DNA of 64,000 bases from Cordylochernes scorpioides (GCA_030710605.1 CP092865.1:30660190-30724189), one strand, 5' to 3'. Numbered from the stretch's first letter, positions 20,297 to 31,767 are shown. The notes: generated by a model from the sequence alone, not told the origin. Numbers and translations are program-made.

Positions 20297-20650
20297 ATGA
20301 CTGAGGACAGCAGCATGCAGAGGATGACGGAGGCCGGAGTCGAATACGTCGCGGATGCCCTCACCAACATGCAACACCACTGCGAAGACATAGTAAGCCG
20401 CCTTAAAGACGCCATGCGAGGACTAGCTGCACCTCGCATCGAGAAGGTCATCATCGCCCCCATCGACATCTCCTGCGCCACGAACATCTTCCTCCATCAG
20501 CTCGAACAGGCAGACAAGATTCATCGAGAAATCCTGGCATTGCCCCGCCAACCAGCAATGACGATGTCCCATGGCAACCACCGCAAAAAAGATCATCAAG
20601 CCTCATCGCAGCCCACTCCACAAGACCCATTCAAGACATCCCTCTGGTAG
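20297..20650 (+). CDS. Short gag-like ORF of the LTR element, 117 aa
   Basis: The ATG at 20297 lies 22 bases after the 5' LTR, in the usual leader position. The protein is helical and amphipathic in its first two thirds ('VEYVADALTNMQHHCEDIVS', 'LHQLEQADKIHREILALP'). It ends in a polar, basic, proline-bearing tail. There is no zinc knuckle or catalytic motif. The codon composition is much more GC-rich than the rest of the interior. It may be a leftover Gag matrix or capsid fragment, or a small RNA-binding protein. I do not recognise the family. A longer reading from 20198 would start inside the LTR and is less likely. Confidence 0.5.
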   Translation: MTEDSSMQRMTEAGVEYVADALTNMQHHCEDIVSRLKDAMRGLAAPRIEKVIIAPIDISCATNIFLHQLEQADKIHREILALPRQPAMTMSHGNHRKKDHQASSQPTPQDPFKTSLW

Positions 20651-23600
20651 GACAATTTTCTCTACAGAACTATTTAATGTAACACTATCTCCGTTTGCTC
20701 TGAATTAATTATTCGATACCATTTTAATAGCAATAACATTATTATTATAAATCCTTCAAGTTCATTATTTTACCATTTTTATAGGATTTCGATTCAAATT
20801 TTAAATCTTGTACACCCTCATTTATCAATTTTTACTTTATTTTAAGCAACTTTTAAATTTTAATTCATTAATTTCAATTTTACATTAAAAAATCATATTA
20901 TATTTTAATTACTCGAATCATATTTTCTAAACTTATTTGTGTGTTTTTTTTAATACCTTATTTATGGCCATAGTATTAATAATTAAATTTATTACGCTCT
21001 TTATTTTACTTGACCTATTACTATTCAAATTGATATTTCTCAATATTTAAAATAAATTCTCAACATTTAAAACTAGTCCTAGATTTGTATTTTTATAAAT
21101 ATCAATTTTAAATCATCTCATCTCAAAATGTGCCTCCCATTTTTCCCACAATTACAAATACAACTATAAATATAATATGCGAAAACTAAATAACATACCA
21201 TAAAATTTCCATATCCCATTGCATTTCATTCCTGCCTGTGTTAAATTGTTATTTCCGTATTAAATACATTTTTATTTCGCACTTCTACATTGTTCACATC
21301 AATTTTAATTCCTCTCGCATATCCCATATCCCATTAACACATTTCGCATGATCATAACACATTTATTTATACACTAGTTAATTAATTAATTCTTTTATAG
21401 CCTACCTTTTCCCAATTATTCACACCCACGATTTCAATATTACAGATTAAAGTTTATATCCTTCTAACAGAGGAACCTGCCAGATTAAAACGGATAGGAA
21501 AATTATATAAAAATCCTTTTATACCAAATCTTGAATTTATAATGTTATAGGATAGTTTATATTTTTGTCAACCCGTTTAAAAATTAGGTCCCCACCATCT
21601 CTAAAAATCGATCCTGTACATGACACCATGTGAGACGCCATCTTGGCCTCCGTAAATGGACAATTAAATCCCCAAAACGGCGTCCATCGCCACGACAATA
21701 TTCCAATCTTCATCCCAACGACAAACAAATCAAGGACGCACTGATCGCCCCCTAATTGTTTTTTCTACTTCGTCTTTTCCCTCCCTACTTCTAAAGGGGT
21801 GGAATGACCTTGTTCCATCATTAGCATCCATCATTAGCAGAGATAGTCCTTCCTACTGCAACACTCTTACCTGTCAATCAATCAATTATAGGCCTTCCAT
21901 GCTTCTCTCGTCTCTTGATCATTTTCCATTGGCCTTCTATGCCTTCGTTCTAACCACCCCTCGTCCATCGCAGAGTTCCTGTTTGCCGACTTTTTTTATT
22001 TACACCCAGGTCGCCGTCCCAGCATTCTTTATTTCATTCTCTTTTCCTCAAACCCGGGTTCAATCAATCAATGGCAACAGTCGAGCCCTGTTTTCACAAT
22101 CTACCTCCATCCTCTAACCTCTTCAACGGTTCCTGAGACTCCTGCTCGTCAACATTTTTTAATTTTTAATTTTTAATGATCCATCGACCTGGTACACTCT
22201 TCCTCCCCATGTTAACTCCACACGGAGAGCTTAGGTAACCAGCGAGATTTTTTTTTCTCTAATGCTCGACCCAGGCCATCACAGCACGATGCGCCCACTC
22301 ATTTTTCGTTTAATTTTATTTTTCATCTGGTCGAGCTCAATCACCGACAGCAGCGCAGCTCTTGAGCCACCATCTCTTTTTAACCTCTCTTAGAAAAAAA
22401 TTCTTTCCCATATTCCCCCATTACCTACCTCTCCTTCGATCTTCACGCCTTTTGCCTATCTGATCTAATGCTACTTACAGAACATCTTGAGATTGCTGAA
22501 CCTTGAAAACAATACTTCGCTTCTAAGCTCGTATTGCAGGGAAGGATTCCTGAGATGTCCTTTGCAGAAACCAATTCAGACCTTCTTCCTTTATTCCTCA
22601 CTGCGTCACTACCTATCGCAAACCTTGTGCTTAAGTCAAATTTCTTTTATATTTTATTTTACTTTTATTATCTCTACTTCTCCTCCTTCCTGTATTACAT
22701 CCCTGAAACTATGTTGTAAATATTCAAGGCACCTTAAGTAACAAAAAACTGTAGCTAGTATACCAACTTTCCCAAATATTTACTTTCGCTATTCTGTGTG
22801 TTTACTTTAAATTTATCCTTCCTATGTACTCCTCTTATATATTTTTTTGTAATTTTATAATATTATATCAGTGTGAAACCACTACTCCCCTTTATCTTTA
22901 TTTTATTCTAGTAACCAATTTTTGTGCCCCAAATTATTTCCCATTTAATAGGTTTGCTAGCTTTTCTCTCATTTATTGTAAATAGACTTACAGTTTACCT
23001 AGTTTTGTGGTGTTGGACTTTGTTTTTTTTTAACTTACAGATGTAGATAAAACATTTCACTATTAATCGATAATATCATTTTGTTTATTAATCAACATTA
23101 ATGCTTTCAACTACCAATCAACCCTTTATATATTATTACCTTCAATATTTTTATTTTCTCTTTTCTCATCATGTTCAGACTTAGCATTTTACAACTTCAA
23201 CTATTTTAGGCACCATTTTAAAAAACCTACACCTAACAATATTTATAATATTTCTTAAACAGATAAAACATTCATCATTTTATTTTTCCTAATAGATTTT
23301 CAAAATGTTATTTTTGACGCTTCCCTTACAACCTCTAACTTTATCCCATGAACCTTTCCTCCCAACTTTTTACAGCCATCAAGAGATTATTGTTCGTCAA
23401 CAATTTTCTTTTTTTTTGTTGATTAACTAACTAGAAGACCCTTCCTCGCTGTACATTTCCCAACAGTGAGCTCAGGAGACCCAATTAGTTTTTATTTTTT
23501 TCTCTCATCGTCCGGCTCATCATTTTATTTCATTTTTTCAACTTTTCTTTTCACCACACAAGCCGGACACAATCAAAATTGACAGCAATAATTCTCTTAC

Positions 23601-24403
23601 ACCCACCTCTCCTTTTCCGCATCCTTCAAACCTCCAACCTTCCAAGGGATTCCAGTTCGCCGAACATTTTTGTTTTTTTTCATTGATTAATCCGACTGGA
23701 ACAATCCTTCCTCGCTATACCATTCCCGATAGTGAGTTCAGGATATCCAGCGCGATATTTTTTTTTTTTTTTCGCCCGACGCATCATATCAATTCATCTT
23801 TTTTTTAACTTTTCATTTTTTTTCACAATTCAACCGGGCACAATCATTATGGACAACAGGGATCCCTCTTACCTCTACCTCTCCCTTTTACCTCCATCAA
23901 TCTTCCCACCTCTTTCCACTGTCTGAGCTAATGATGCAGACGGAATATCTTAGGCCTTCTGTTAATGAAAACAATGCTTCACTTAAACAAGTTCGCATTG
24001 CATTGCAGGATGCTTGGGATACTACTTTTGCAGAAACATGCTCAGATACCCCCTTTCCCTTTTTCTACCTTAGCGTCACATTATAAGTTCAGTCAATAAA
24101 CTAACTTCATTTTTTTCTCTCAGCTTTAATACAAAAGATATTATTTTCCTTGTACGATTCATTTTACCATAGTTACCATTTTGTATTATATACCTTCTCT
24201 TAATCTTTTATCATTCATTTTGTACGTTTTTATTGATACACCACCCTTACAACATCTTTCTCTTTTTAACTTGTAACTTCATAAAAATTTTAACTAATTT
24301 GTATACAAATTATTTCTTTTATTTTTTTATAATAGGTTTGTTAGGTTATCATTCATTACATGTCAATCCCCCCAATCAAACCTTCATCACCGGGGACACA
24401 TTC
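20651..24403 (+). other. Noncoding, pyrimidine-rich interior of the LTR element
   Basis: There is no long ORF on either strand over 3.7 kb. The plus strand is strikingly rich in T and C. It contains a diverged internal repeat series (about 21950-24080) with conserved hairpins, described separately. This is the layout of a LARD, where a long structured RNA replaces coding sequence. Confidence 0.7.
21950..23880 (+). ncRNA. Repeated structured-RNA units with covarying hairpins
   Basis: At least three diverged units (about 22120-22380, 23340-23615, 23620-23880), and probably a fourth partial one (21950-22100), share the same two hairpins. Hairpin 1 has an outer stem 22190-22194/22239-22243 (CTGGT/ACCAG) in one unit and 23696-23700/23746-23750 (CTGGA/TCCAG) in another. 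Its inner stem is 23445-23452/23463-23470 (CTCGCTGT/ACAGTGAG) versus 23711-23718/23729-23736 (CTCGCTAT/ATAGTGAG). Hairpin 2 has stems 22264-22271/22329-22336 (GCTCGACC/GGTCGAGC), 23510-23517/23561-23568 (GTCCGGCT/AGCCGGAC) and 23774-23778/23835-23839 (GCCCG/CGGGC), with a T-rich loop. The paired changes keep base pairing, so the fold rather than the sequence is conserved. A role in packaging, translation or stability of the element RNA is possible but unproven. Confidence 0.6.
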
Positions 24404-24982
24404 TGTAGTATATTTTGACATAGATAGATCACAGCCTTCTTCTAATATTTATTATAACCCCATATCTATATAAAAATGTATCGATCTTGTAAAAATAGTG
24501 ACAAATAAAATAAAGGGGTAAAGGTAGACCAAGACGACACCATGGACCAGACGACAAAGGCCAGACGTGATAAACAACCCAGGCGAACAGTATGTTAATG
24601 AGTTCAATTACCCCGTCAACAGGTGGCCAGACGTGATAAATAACCCAGCGCTTGACAGGTGGCGTGATTACGGGAGCCAATCAGAACTCGCCGCCATCTG
24701 CGAGCGTCTCATATAAAAGCCCCCCAAGATTGGGACAAAGTAGTTGGTTAGTTGTTTTCAGAGCGACGCCGTCATACGGTCGGGTCTCTCACCCCTATCC
24801 GCGATGTAGGCTTTGGGCATCCGTGGCGCCCGTGGTTCGACTTGCCTTCGTCCGTGGTCTACCTCTACCTTCTTGGAGTTACCATCTAGACCTGCCTCTG
24901 TCTCTTGCTGTCCCAGTGCGGGAATCTCATCACGCACCCACTACCACGACTGCCCAGTACATTCCACCTCGGGATTACTACA
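24404..24982 (+). repeat. 3' LTR, 579 bp, with intact promoter
   Basis: It carries a CCAAT box at 24677-24681 and a TATAAAAG box at 24712-24719, with plausible transcription start 25-35 bases further on. This is the fuller of the two LTRs. Confidence 0.85.
24677..24745 (+). promoter_or_regulatory. LTR core promoter (CCAAT + TATA)
   Basis: CCAAT at 24677 and TATAAAAG at 24712 lie 35 bases apart, and GC-rich sequence follows. The equivalent segment is absent from the 5' LTR. Confidence 0.6.
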
Positions 24983-25259
24983 TATATATATATATTATTC
25001 TTATTTTAATATACATTATATGATAATTTAAAAAATAATTTGAATATATATATATTCAAAATTCCTTATAGGTTTAAACTTCTGCTCATTGAGGGCCTTA
25101 GTAAACGCATGCTCAGAAAGAGTTGCTTAGGTTTTTCGTCATGAATACAAAATGAAGCATAGAACGAATATCAAATTTGCTTTAAGCTTGATAATTTCGA
25201 TCAGAAATCTATAAATGATTATAAAGGTGTTCGGTAAAGTGCCTTATATCTAATTCAAA

Positions 25260-26190
25260 TATATGTTTGAATGTAATTTTAAAAAATTTGAAGAGGTTTT
25301 AGAATATATCGAAGATGCCTATCTTCATGGTCAACCGACAACTAGAATTGTTATATAAAATGTCGAAAAAATTATAACTTGATAAACAAAGATAAATATC
25401 TGATAGTGAAATCTGAAGAGACCATATATTAAAATAAAGTTATCACAATATTCTAAATGAAGGTTTTTACAAGAATAATTTGTGTTCAAAATGTTGATAT
25501 CAAAGAACTTACGTTGGAACAGAAATGAAGTTATCTAAAAAATGTCAAACTATTTACAAAACAACAGAAAATTATAATTGTAATGAAACATGGCGCTGTT
25601 GATATGATTCACTAACAAAACGGCAAAACTTCGAATTGAGGGTCCTTCCTTTACCTTAGAGGAATAAATTCCGTGAAATATTCCGAATCTAAAATCAAAA
25701 CAATATTGGTGACATTTTTAGTGGGCCTGATTCATCGTGAAATTTTACCTTAAGACAAAAATTCGAACAGAAATAATTAAAATATTATTCGCTAAAAAGG
25801 CCTGAATGATTTGTGTGAGACAGGTATTTATTTCTCCATGACAATGGAACGCCTCACAAATCTTTCATGTTGATATTGACGGGGGAGGATATTGTCTAAA
25901 GTAAGAAAAAAAAACACTCATTGATCAATATGACACCTTCGAACTAAAATGATGTAATGGCTTTGTCACAGATCCGAGTCCACTTGTTTAAGGAAACAGT
26001 AAATATTTAGAATATGCTTTGTTTAAGCATTTAGTATGACAAAGGTGTCCTTTTTTGTAGAAATATTTTATGACATCACATTTTCTGGAGAATAATCAAT
26101 CCCAGAGGTCTCCAATGCATTTTATTCTTCTGATCTATTCCCATATGGCTTTTTCTATTCCCTACTCCAATATATTCTAAAAGAATTATT
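25260..26190 (+). pseudogene. Relic mariner transposase
   Basis: Scattered frames on the plus strand recall mariner landmarks in the right order: an 'IKELTLEQK' segment near 25500, 'DETWRC' near 25585, 'GLIHREILP' near 25725, 'LFLHDNGTPHK' near 25830 and a 'YSSDLFPYGFF' segment near 26125. Frameshifts and stops separate all of them and no inverted ends were found. It is older than the mariner copies at 9.7 and 56.3 kb. Confidence 0.6.
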
Positions 26191-26310
26191 TTAAAAAATA
26201 ATGCATTTACAATAAATAGCGAAAACAGTACTATATAGAGCCATAGAAAAATAATTTCATGACTGTTATATTAATTTTTAAAAATATAGCGTATTATATA
26301 TAGCGATATA

Positions 26311-27728
26311 CACTGCGTGACATTGAAAATGGAACACCAAGAAATAGTGGCCAGAAAGGGATGAAACTCGGCAGACAGAGAGAGACAGGGACGAACAATA
26401 AGTGATCTTTATTTCAAAATGATCGTCATAATACAGAGCGAGAACGGCGTCGGCTTAGTAGCAAGTAGGACCACCGCGGACGGCGATGCACGCAACAACA
26501 CGTCTAGGTAGAGAGTCAATCAGTGTACGGATGGCGTCCTGAGGGATGGCTCTCCATTCCCTCTCAACCATTTGCCACAATTCGTCTTCTGAACTCGGCT
26601 GTGGCAAGGCATGCAAACGGCGTCCAATGATGTCCCAGACGTGCTCGATTGGTGAGAGATCAGGAGAGTACGGTGGCCAGGGAAGCATCTGTACATCTTG
26701 CAGAGCTTGTTGGCTAATGCGAGCAGTGTCGGGTCGGACTTATCCTGCTGATAAAGGGCATTGGGTACCCCCTGAAGGTAGGGGAGTGTCACCGGTCGCA
26801 GCACATCATCAACGTATCGTTGGGCCGTCATAGTGCCCTGAATACGAAGTAAAGGTGACCTGGAATCATACGCGATTGCGCCCCAAACCATGATTCCACG
26901 TTGTCGCACGGTGGGGCCTTCCACAATTGCTGCCGGATTGGACCTTTCTCCACGTCGACGCCACACGCGTACACGGCGACTATCACTGGACAAGCAGAAA
27001 CGCGACTCATCTGAGAACACGACCCTGTGCCATTCCGTCACCCACGTCGATCTAGCCCGGCACCATTCCAAACGTTGGCGCCTATTCGGTGGGGTCAATG
27101 GCAGTCTTCATAGCGGACGGCATGAGTGCAAGCCATTAGCAACCAATCGACGGGAAATGGTTCTGGTCGAGATGGAATGATCTAGGGTGTCTTGCACATG
27201 TTGCAGGATGGCGGTACAAGTGGCTTGTGGGGCCGCCACTGCTTGTCGAAGGATACGCCGATCCACACGTGCTGACGTCACTCTGGTTGCACCGGCATTC
27301 CTATAAATTGCCACATTTCCTTGTGCCAACCATCTTCTCCACAGTCGGTGCACCTTGGACGCACCAAGGTGTGTATCAGCTGCGATTTGACGTATGGACC
27401 AACCTGCCCTTTTCAGTCCGATCACCATGCCCCTCGTAAAAGCGTCTGTCTGCTTGAACTGCCTCCGTTTACGATGACCTGGCATTCTCTGTTATTACAC
27501 GTGTCTTTTGACACAAGAACAAAATTTCTACAACGATTTTCCTTGAAGAAATAACGACACGAATACTGTCCTTTCTGCAAGTTCCTTCCCTTATATCTTA
27601 CTCCATGTGCGCACGAGAGCTGCGCATTTTGCATCATTTGCATAACTCGGTTAGGCGCGTCTACCCTGAAATTTGCATAATTTTCTGGCCACTATTTCTT
27701 GGTGTTCCATTTTCAATGTCACGCAGTG
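26311..27728 (-). mobile_element. Tc1-like transposon, near intact
   Basis: Exact 47-bp inverted repeats (26311-26357 and 27682-27728) begin CACTGCGTGACATTG and are flanked by TA on both sides. The element is 1418 bp long, normal for Tc1. The GC content is well above the flanks, which points to recent arrival. The transposase occupies the minus strand. Confidence 0.95.
26455..27485 (-). pseudogene. Tc1-like transposase with two lesions
   Basis: The start is the ATG at 27485, about 200 bases inside the right TIR. Residues ~1-125 form the paired HTH DNA-binding region ('GWSIRQIAADTHLGASKVHR'). A TGA at about 27108-27110 interrupts it, and the same frame resumes as 'RLPLTPPNRRQRLEWC'. The catalytic part has 'FSDESRFC' (first Asp) and 'YQQD' (second Asp). 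A frameshift occurs right after the second Asp near 26745, and 'PYSPDLSPIEHVWD' (final Glu) continues in another frame to the stop at 26455. The set fits a DD34E Tc1 enzyme. One nonsense and one frameshift appear to be the only major breaks. Confidence 0.88.
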
Positions 27729-27811
27729 TATATATTTAAACGGATTGAATTTATTTTCTAGCTTTGTTTTATTATTATTATTAATTAATATTATGAAATT
27801 GTATCGATAGT

Positions 27812-27834
27812 TAGGACATACCTTGTATTTACCA
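27812..27834. repeat. Solo mariner TIR fragment
   Basis: 'GGACATACCTTGTATTTAC' matches the right end of the mariner at 10.97 kb. No partner end is seen nearby. Confidence 0.5.
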
Positions 27835-27899
27835 TACGTCTAAAGCTTATATTCGAGTGTTTTTGTTGTATTAGTTATTAATATTTTGTCTATTTTTGT

Positions 27900-28490
27900 G
27901 ATTCCTAACTTTCTATTAACATCTCAAATATATTTCCCATTGTTGAATTTATTTCTCATATGCTAACTATTATTGAACTTTCAGGTTTCTATTTATTATC
28001 TCAAATATATTTCCCATTGTTGAATTTATTACTCACATGTTATCTATTATTGAACTTTCAGGTTTCTATTTATTATTTCAAATATATTTCCCATTGTTAT
28101 ATTTATTACTCGCATGCTATCTATCATTGAACCTCTCAGGTTTCTATTTATTATCTCAAATATATTTCCCTTTGTTGCCTTTATTACTCACATGCTATCT
28201 ATTATTGAACCTCAGGTTTCTATTTATTATCTCAAATATATTTCCCATTGTTTTATTTATTATTCACATGCTATATATCATTGAACCTCAGGTTTCTATT
28301 TATTATCTCAAATATATTTCCCATTGTTTTATTTATTATTCACATGCTATATATCATTGAACCTCAGGTTTCTATTTATTATCTCAAATATATATCCAAT
28401 TGTTTTATTTATTACTTACATGCTATATATTATTGAACCTCAGGTTTCTATTTAATACTTCAACTATCTTTCCTATTGTATTTGTTTCAA
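27900..28490. repeat. Minisatellite, 76-78-bp unit, about 7 copies
   Basis: The unit runs from TTGAACCTCAGGTTTC through a 'TTATCTCAAATATATTTCCC' segment to CACATGCTATATATCA. The first copies are diverged and the last three nearly identical, so the array has been extending at its right side. Frames reading through it are artefacts of the repeat. It abuts a hammerhead-like PLE tail at 28522-28553. Confidence 0.9.
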
Positions 28491-28521
28491 GATGTTGTTT
28501 GTTAATGTTAACTACCAACTT

Positions 28522-28553
28522 GAGCTTTTGGGCATCTCAGCCCTTCTACAGGA
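28522..28553 (-). ncRNA. Degenerate hammerhead-like PLE tail
   Basis: On the minus strand CTCCTGTAGAAGGGC is followed by a loop, GCCC and then AAAAGCTC. It matches the module at 797 with a mutated GAAA. Confidence 0.45.
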
Positions 28554-28559
28554 GTACGT

Positions 28560-29030
28560 AAACGCCGTTATGCTGACTGATTTAAATACCAAAGGGATAT
28601 CAATACAAATATTAATATCTATTCATAAACACACACAAATAAAATAAAATATTTTCATTATTTAGAGTAAAGATTTATGGAAACAAACATATAATTGTGT
28701 TCACCATATCAGTGAGATAACAACAGATAACCCCTATGTATATATATATATATATATTCTATAATATATAATCTCCTTTACACATATATTTGAATTTTTT
28801 TTCTATTTTTGAGAAAATCCATTTTATTTAAATGTATTTATATAAATTATCTTATTATATATAGCTAAATTTCACACATTTTACTGGTAGTTGGCGATTT
28901 ATGGATACACCACATGAGCCTTTGTACCTATAAGTTACATATTTATCAATATTTATATATAATTAATATACTCTATATTATAAAATATTATTATAATATT
29001 ATATTAAGACATATAATTTTAAGACAACTC
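28560..29030. other. AT-rich spacer
   Basis: No feature is supported. A TA microsatellite is at 28738-28757. Confidence 0.4.
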
Positions 29031-29399
29031 AGCATTTGAATAATATAGGCTTCAAAATCAACCCGACAAAAACAGCGACAAACTCCACAGAAATTCAGGG
29101 ATTTGGAACACTGGCAGAAAAATAAACATATAAATATTTAGGTGTTCTAGAGGATAACACCAGCGCAGTCGTCCCAGAAAATAAAGAGAGAATAAAAAGA
29201 GAAATAGTATCCAGAATGGAATTTTTAGCGGAAACCAAGCTGAACGCTAAAAACCTCTTCGCTGCTTTCAACGAATTTTCGCTCTCGCTCATAAACTACT
29301 ACTTTGGAATCGTGGAGTTTAGTGGGCGAGAACTAGAAATGTTGGACCAAAAGGTGAAAACAACGCTGAGCAAATTCAAAATCCATCTTAAGCCAGCAA

Positions 29400-30648
29400 G
29401 CCTATTAAAAATAATAGATGAAGATAATTTGCCGGAAAGTTTAATAAGGACTATTCAATCATATTTCAAATCGAGGAAAACGAAATTTACATATGAGAAC
29501 TTAACAATAAATAAACAAATTACAAAGGGATGTCCGCAGGGTGGCCCGCTATCTCCACTACTATGGATAATATTACTAAACGATCTTTTGATCAAATATC
29601 AAGTTCCTAATAGTGAAGTGGTATGTTATGCGGATGATGTTTCAATTATATGCTGGCACAACAATTGCAAAGACCTGAAATTAGTTATAGAACAGGCATT
29701 AAATACGATTGATGTATGGTGTAAGAGTAACAAACTTGAAATAAGTCTAGAAAAAACTAATATACTTTATTTACATAACAAAGAAAAAATCCCAATCAAA
29801 TTTAATAATGAAATAATCATACCAACTCTGAAGACCAAAATTTTAGGAATAATAATTGCAAATCACAGAAGAAGAAACAAAATAAATTTTACATATCACA
29901 TAGAAGAAATAGTAAATCGTACAAAACGTTTTAAAAATTATCTCTTCTCAATTTGCGGGAAATCTTGGGGTCTAAGCACCCAGAAAAGGCTAACTTTATA
30001 TAAATCCATTTTTAGACCAATACTTACATATGGAGCCGAAATTTGGTTCAAATATTTAAATAAAAAATGTTTACAAAAATTAAATTCAACCCAATATCAA
30101 ATACTGACATGGTGTATACAAGCCTATAAATCCACATCATATAGCTGTGTTCATAGTTTGGCCAACATTCCTCTGATCTCAGACTTTATCGAATCCAGAA
30201 TCATGATATCTGATCTGAGAAACTTATCCACAGATGATCAACAAATTTATGACCCATTTATTCCAGGAATTATAGATACCTTTCTCAAATCAAGAATGAA
30301 TGTTCTGAAAAACGAAGCAAATAATACTTTCTTAAGCTTTTTCCCCAAGAAATCCCTAAATACTTTCGTCCAAATTTTTATAATACTCAATTTGTTACAA
30401 ACCACGGAAATTTCAAAAGTTTTTTAAATAGAATAAAGGCAGTGGAGGATTCAAGTTGCTTTTGTGGTATGGAGGAACAAACCTCAAGACATCTACTGAT
30501 CGACTGCCCAGCATTTCAAGATTATAGAATGAAGAATGAACTAGTTGTTTATGAATTAAACGATTTGATTTCCAATAAAAATTCATATCTAAAGTTCAAT
30601 TCATTTTGTAAATACATTCTAAAATTTCTACAAAATCTGGATCTCTAA
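29400..30648 (+). pseudogene. I/R1-like LINE reverse transcriptase and C-terminal zinc knuckle
   Basis: The frame running to 30427 carries 'ITKGCPQGGPLSPLLW' (RT motif 4) and 'VVCYADDVSI' (catalytic YADD), then 'LKTKILGIII' and 'YKSIFRPILTYGAEIW' of the thumb. It shifts frame at about 30370 into one that ends at 30648. That frame includes the C-terminal knuckle 'CFCGMEEQTSRHLLIDCPAF' (C-x-C-x8-H-x4-C). The open frame called from 29216 fuses host-LINE residues to this insert and is not a natural protein. The endonuclease and ORF1 are missing through truncation. Confidence 0.85.
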
Positions 30649-30769
30649 TGTTTTTATTCGTTGAATAATGTAAATAACTCATGTAAATAGACTTTTCTCC
30701 TTGTTTGGCGCAAGTATCCCTTGCGGGTTATAGCGCTTTGGAAATAAAATAATTGTAATTGTAATTGTA
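29400..30769 (+). mobile_element. 5'-truncated I/R1/jockey-like LINE insertion
   Basis: The 1370-bp insert begins inside the reverse transcriptase and ends in a (TAATTG)n-type tail (about 30748-30769), with a 15-bp target duplication. A variable 5' truncation and a simple-repeat tail are hallmarks of target-primed reverse transcription. Confidence 0.9.
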
Positions 30770-30980
30770 ATCTTAAGCCAGCAAATAAAGAAAGATTATA
30801 TCTTCAACGCGAAGAAATGGGAAGAGCATTGGTGAACTTGGTCCAAAAAAACGAAAGAATTCTGCTAAGCCTCTACAAGTATATATTTGGGGGGGGAGAC
30901 AACAAAAAGAAAGGAAGCCATTAAAGCGTGTGAACAGGGCGAAAACACAATGCTCACACACATCCAACTACTTATAGAAA

Positions 30981-31734
30981 ACCATAGCCAGGTTTTTAAG
31001 GCAACATGGCATTACAACATACTTCCAGAACCCACCTAACATCGCCACACTAATCCGACACCCCATTACCAGATCTTCCCTTCATGCGAGTTCTCTCCGT
31101 TCTGGTGGTGCCGTCTATTCCGTCTCTTGCGACCAATGCAATGCCACTTATGTCGGGGAGACGGGTAGATCCGTCGCCATCAGAATGGTTGAGCATTCCA
31201 GAAACATCTCTAATAAAAACCTAAATTCCCCTATTTACAGTCATTCTATGCAAACCGGTCATACATTCAATCTAACAAAGCCATCCATTCTATACAACAA
31301 TATCAATAATAAGTACCAAAGACTTTTACTAGAGGCATTTGTGTCAATAAAAACAAACAGCATCAACAGGCATATAGATATACCAGAACAATACCATATG
31401 TTATGTGAATAGCCATAGGTTGCATTTACCTGCCCTTGATTAACACCATTCATAGTGCAGATGTACTTAGTCCAGATTTATTAGCATTTAATCCCTATAA
31501 TCGTTTTAGCATATTTGGTTCTTATTTTTATCTTTAAATACTTTTATCTTTTGCAGTTATGTAAATTTTCTTTTCAGCTTTGTGTATATATGGATCCTCA
31601 GCGCGTTTATTACTCTTACTTGATGAAGGACGATATGTCCGAAAGCTTGTGTGCATGCTAATAAAAAGAAGCTCCTCTTCCCACTTTGTAAACTCGTTAT
31701 TAACCTTCAGTGAAGAGCAGTTCTACTTAATTCG
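30981..31734 (+). repeat. Upstream pseudo-LTR of the PLE
   Basis: This segment repeats at 33682-34435 without visible difference. It includes the last ~145 codons of the PLE ORF (GIY-YIG part) and 3' noncoding sequence with a hammerhead-like stem-loop at 31619-31650. The 75-codon frame at 31185-31412 is the coding tail, not an independent gene. Confidence 0.9.
31619..31650 (+). ncRNA. Hammerhead-like stem-loop in PLE pseudo-LTR (upstream)
   Basis: TTGATGA is followed by a perfect GGAC/GTCC stem II and GAAAGC. Only C3 of the core (T here) departs from CTGANGA. An identical copy is at 34320-34351. Confidence 0.6.
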
Positions 31735-31767
31735 CTCATTTTTACGCTTTTTATCCTGGAATCCATC

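Larger units (their letters stand above)
19773..24982 (+). mobile_element. Non-autonomous LTR retrotransposon (LARD-like)
   Basis: Two direct LTRs, at 19773-20275 and 24404-24982, start TGTAGTATATTTTG and end GGATTACTACA, the standard TG..CA type with an extended inverted end. The element sits in an AT dinucleotide run on both sides. The 4.1-kb interior has only one short gag-like ORF and no protease, reverse transcriptase or integrase. It would depend on enzymes from another element. A probable solo LTR of a relative is at 53.1-53.7 kb. Confidence 0.88.
29385..30784. repeat. 15-bp target site duplication of the nested LINE
   Basis: ATCTTAAGCCAGCAA occurs at 29385-29399 and again at 30770-30784, directly flanking the I/R1-like LINE. 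The host element reads correctly if one copy and the insert are removed. Confidence 0.92.
29050..30974 (+). pseudogene. RLE-type LINE reverse transcriptase C-terminal part (split)
   Basis: Before the insertion it reads '*TYKYLGVLEDNTSAVVPEN' (with a TAA near 29126) and then 'FNEFSLSLINYYFGIVEFSG', 'LEMLDQKVKTTLSKFKIH'. After the insertion, at 30785, it resumes 'NKERLYLQREEMGRALVN' and 'VQKNERILLSLYKY'. A frameshift follows at the G8 run (30890-30897), after which 'KEAIKACEQGENTMLTHIQL' continues. The YxxGVLxW/xSGxxLExLD pattern and RLYLxRxxxGRAL are typical of the R2/R4/NeSL group after the RT palm. Confidence 0.75.

Noticed and set aside
20179..20487. Antisense 102-codon ORF
   Set aside because: It is the complement of the gag-like ORF and LTR end.
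28037..28436. Hydrophobic 62-107-residue proteins
   Set aside because: They are translations of the 76-bp minisatellite.
27900..28490. A CRISPR-like array
   Set aside because: The unit is a contiguous tandem repeat without unique spacers, in a eukaryotic setting.
29216..30427. A single 403-codon reverse transcriptase gene starting at 29216
   Set aside because: The first ~60 codons belong to the host RLE-type LINE and the rest to a nested LINE; the 15-bp duplication marks the join.
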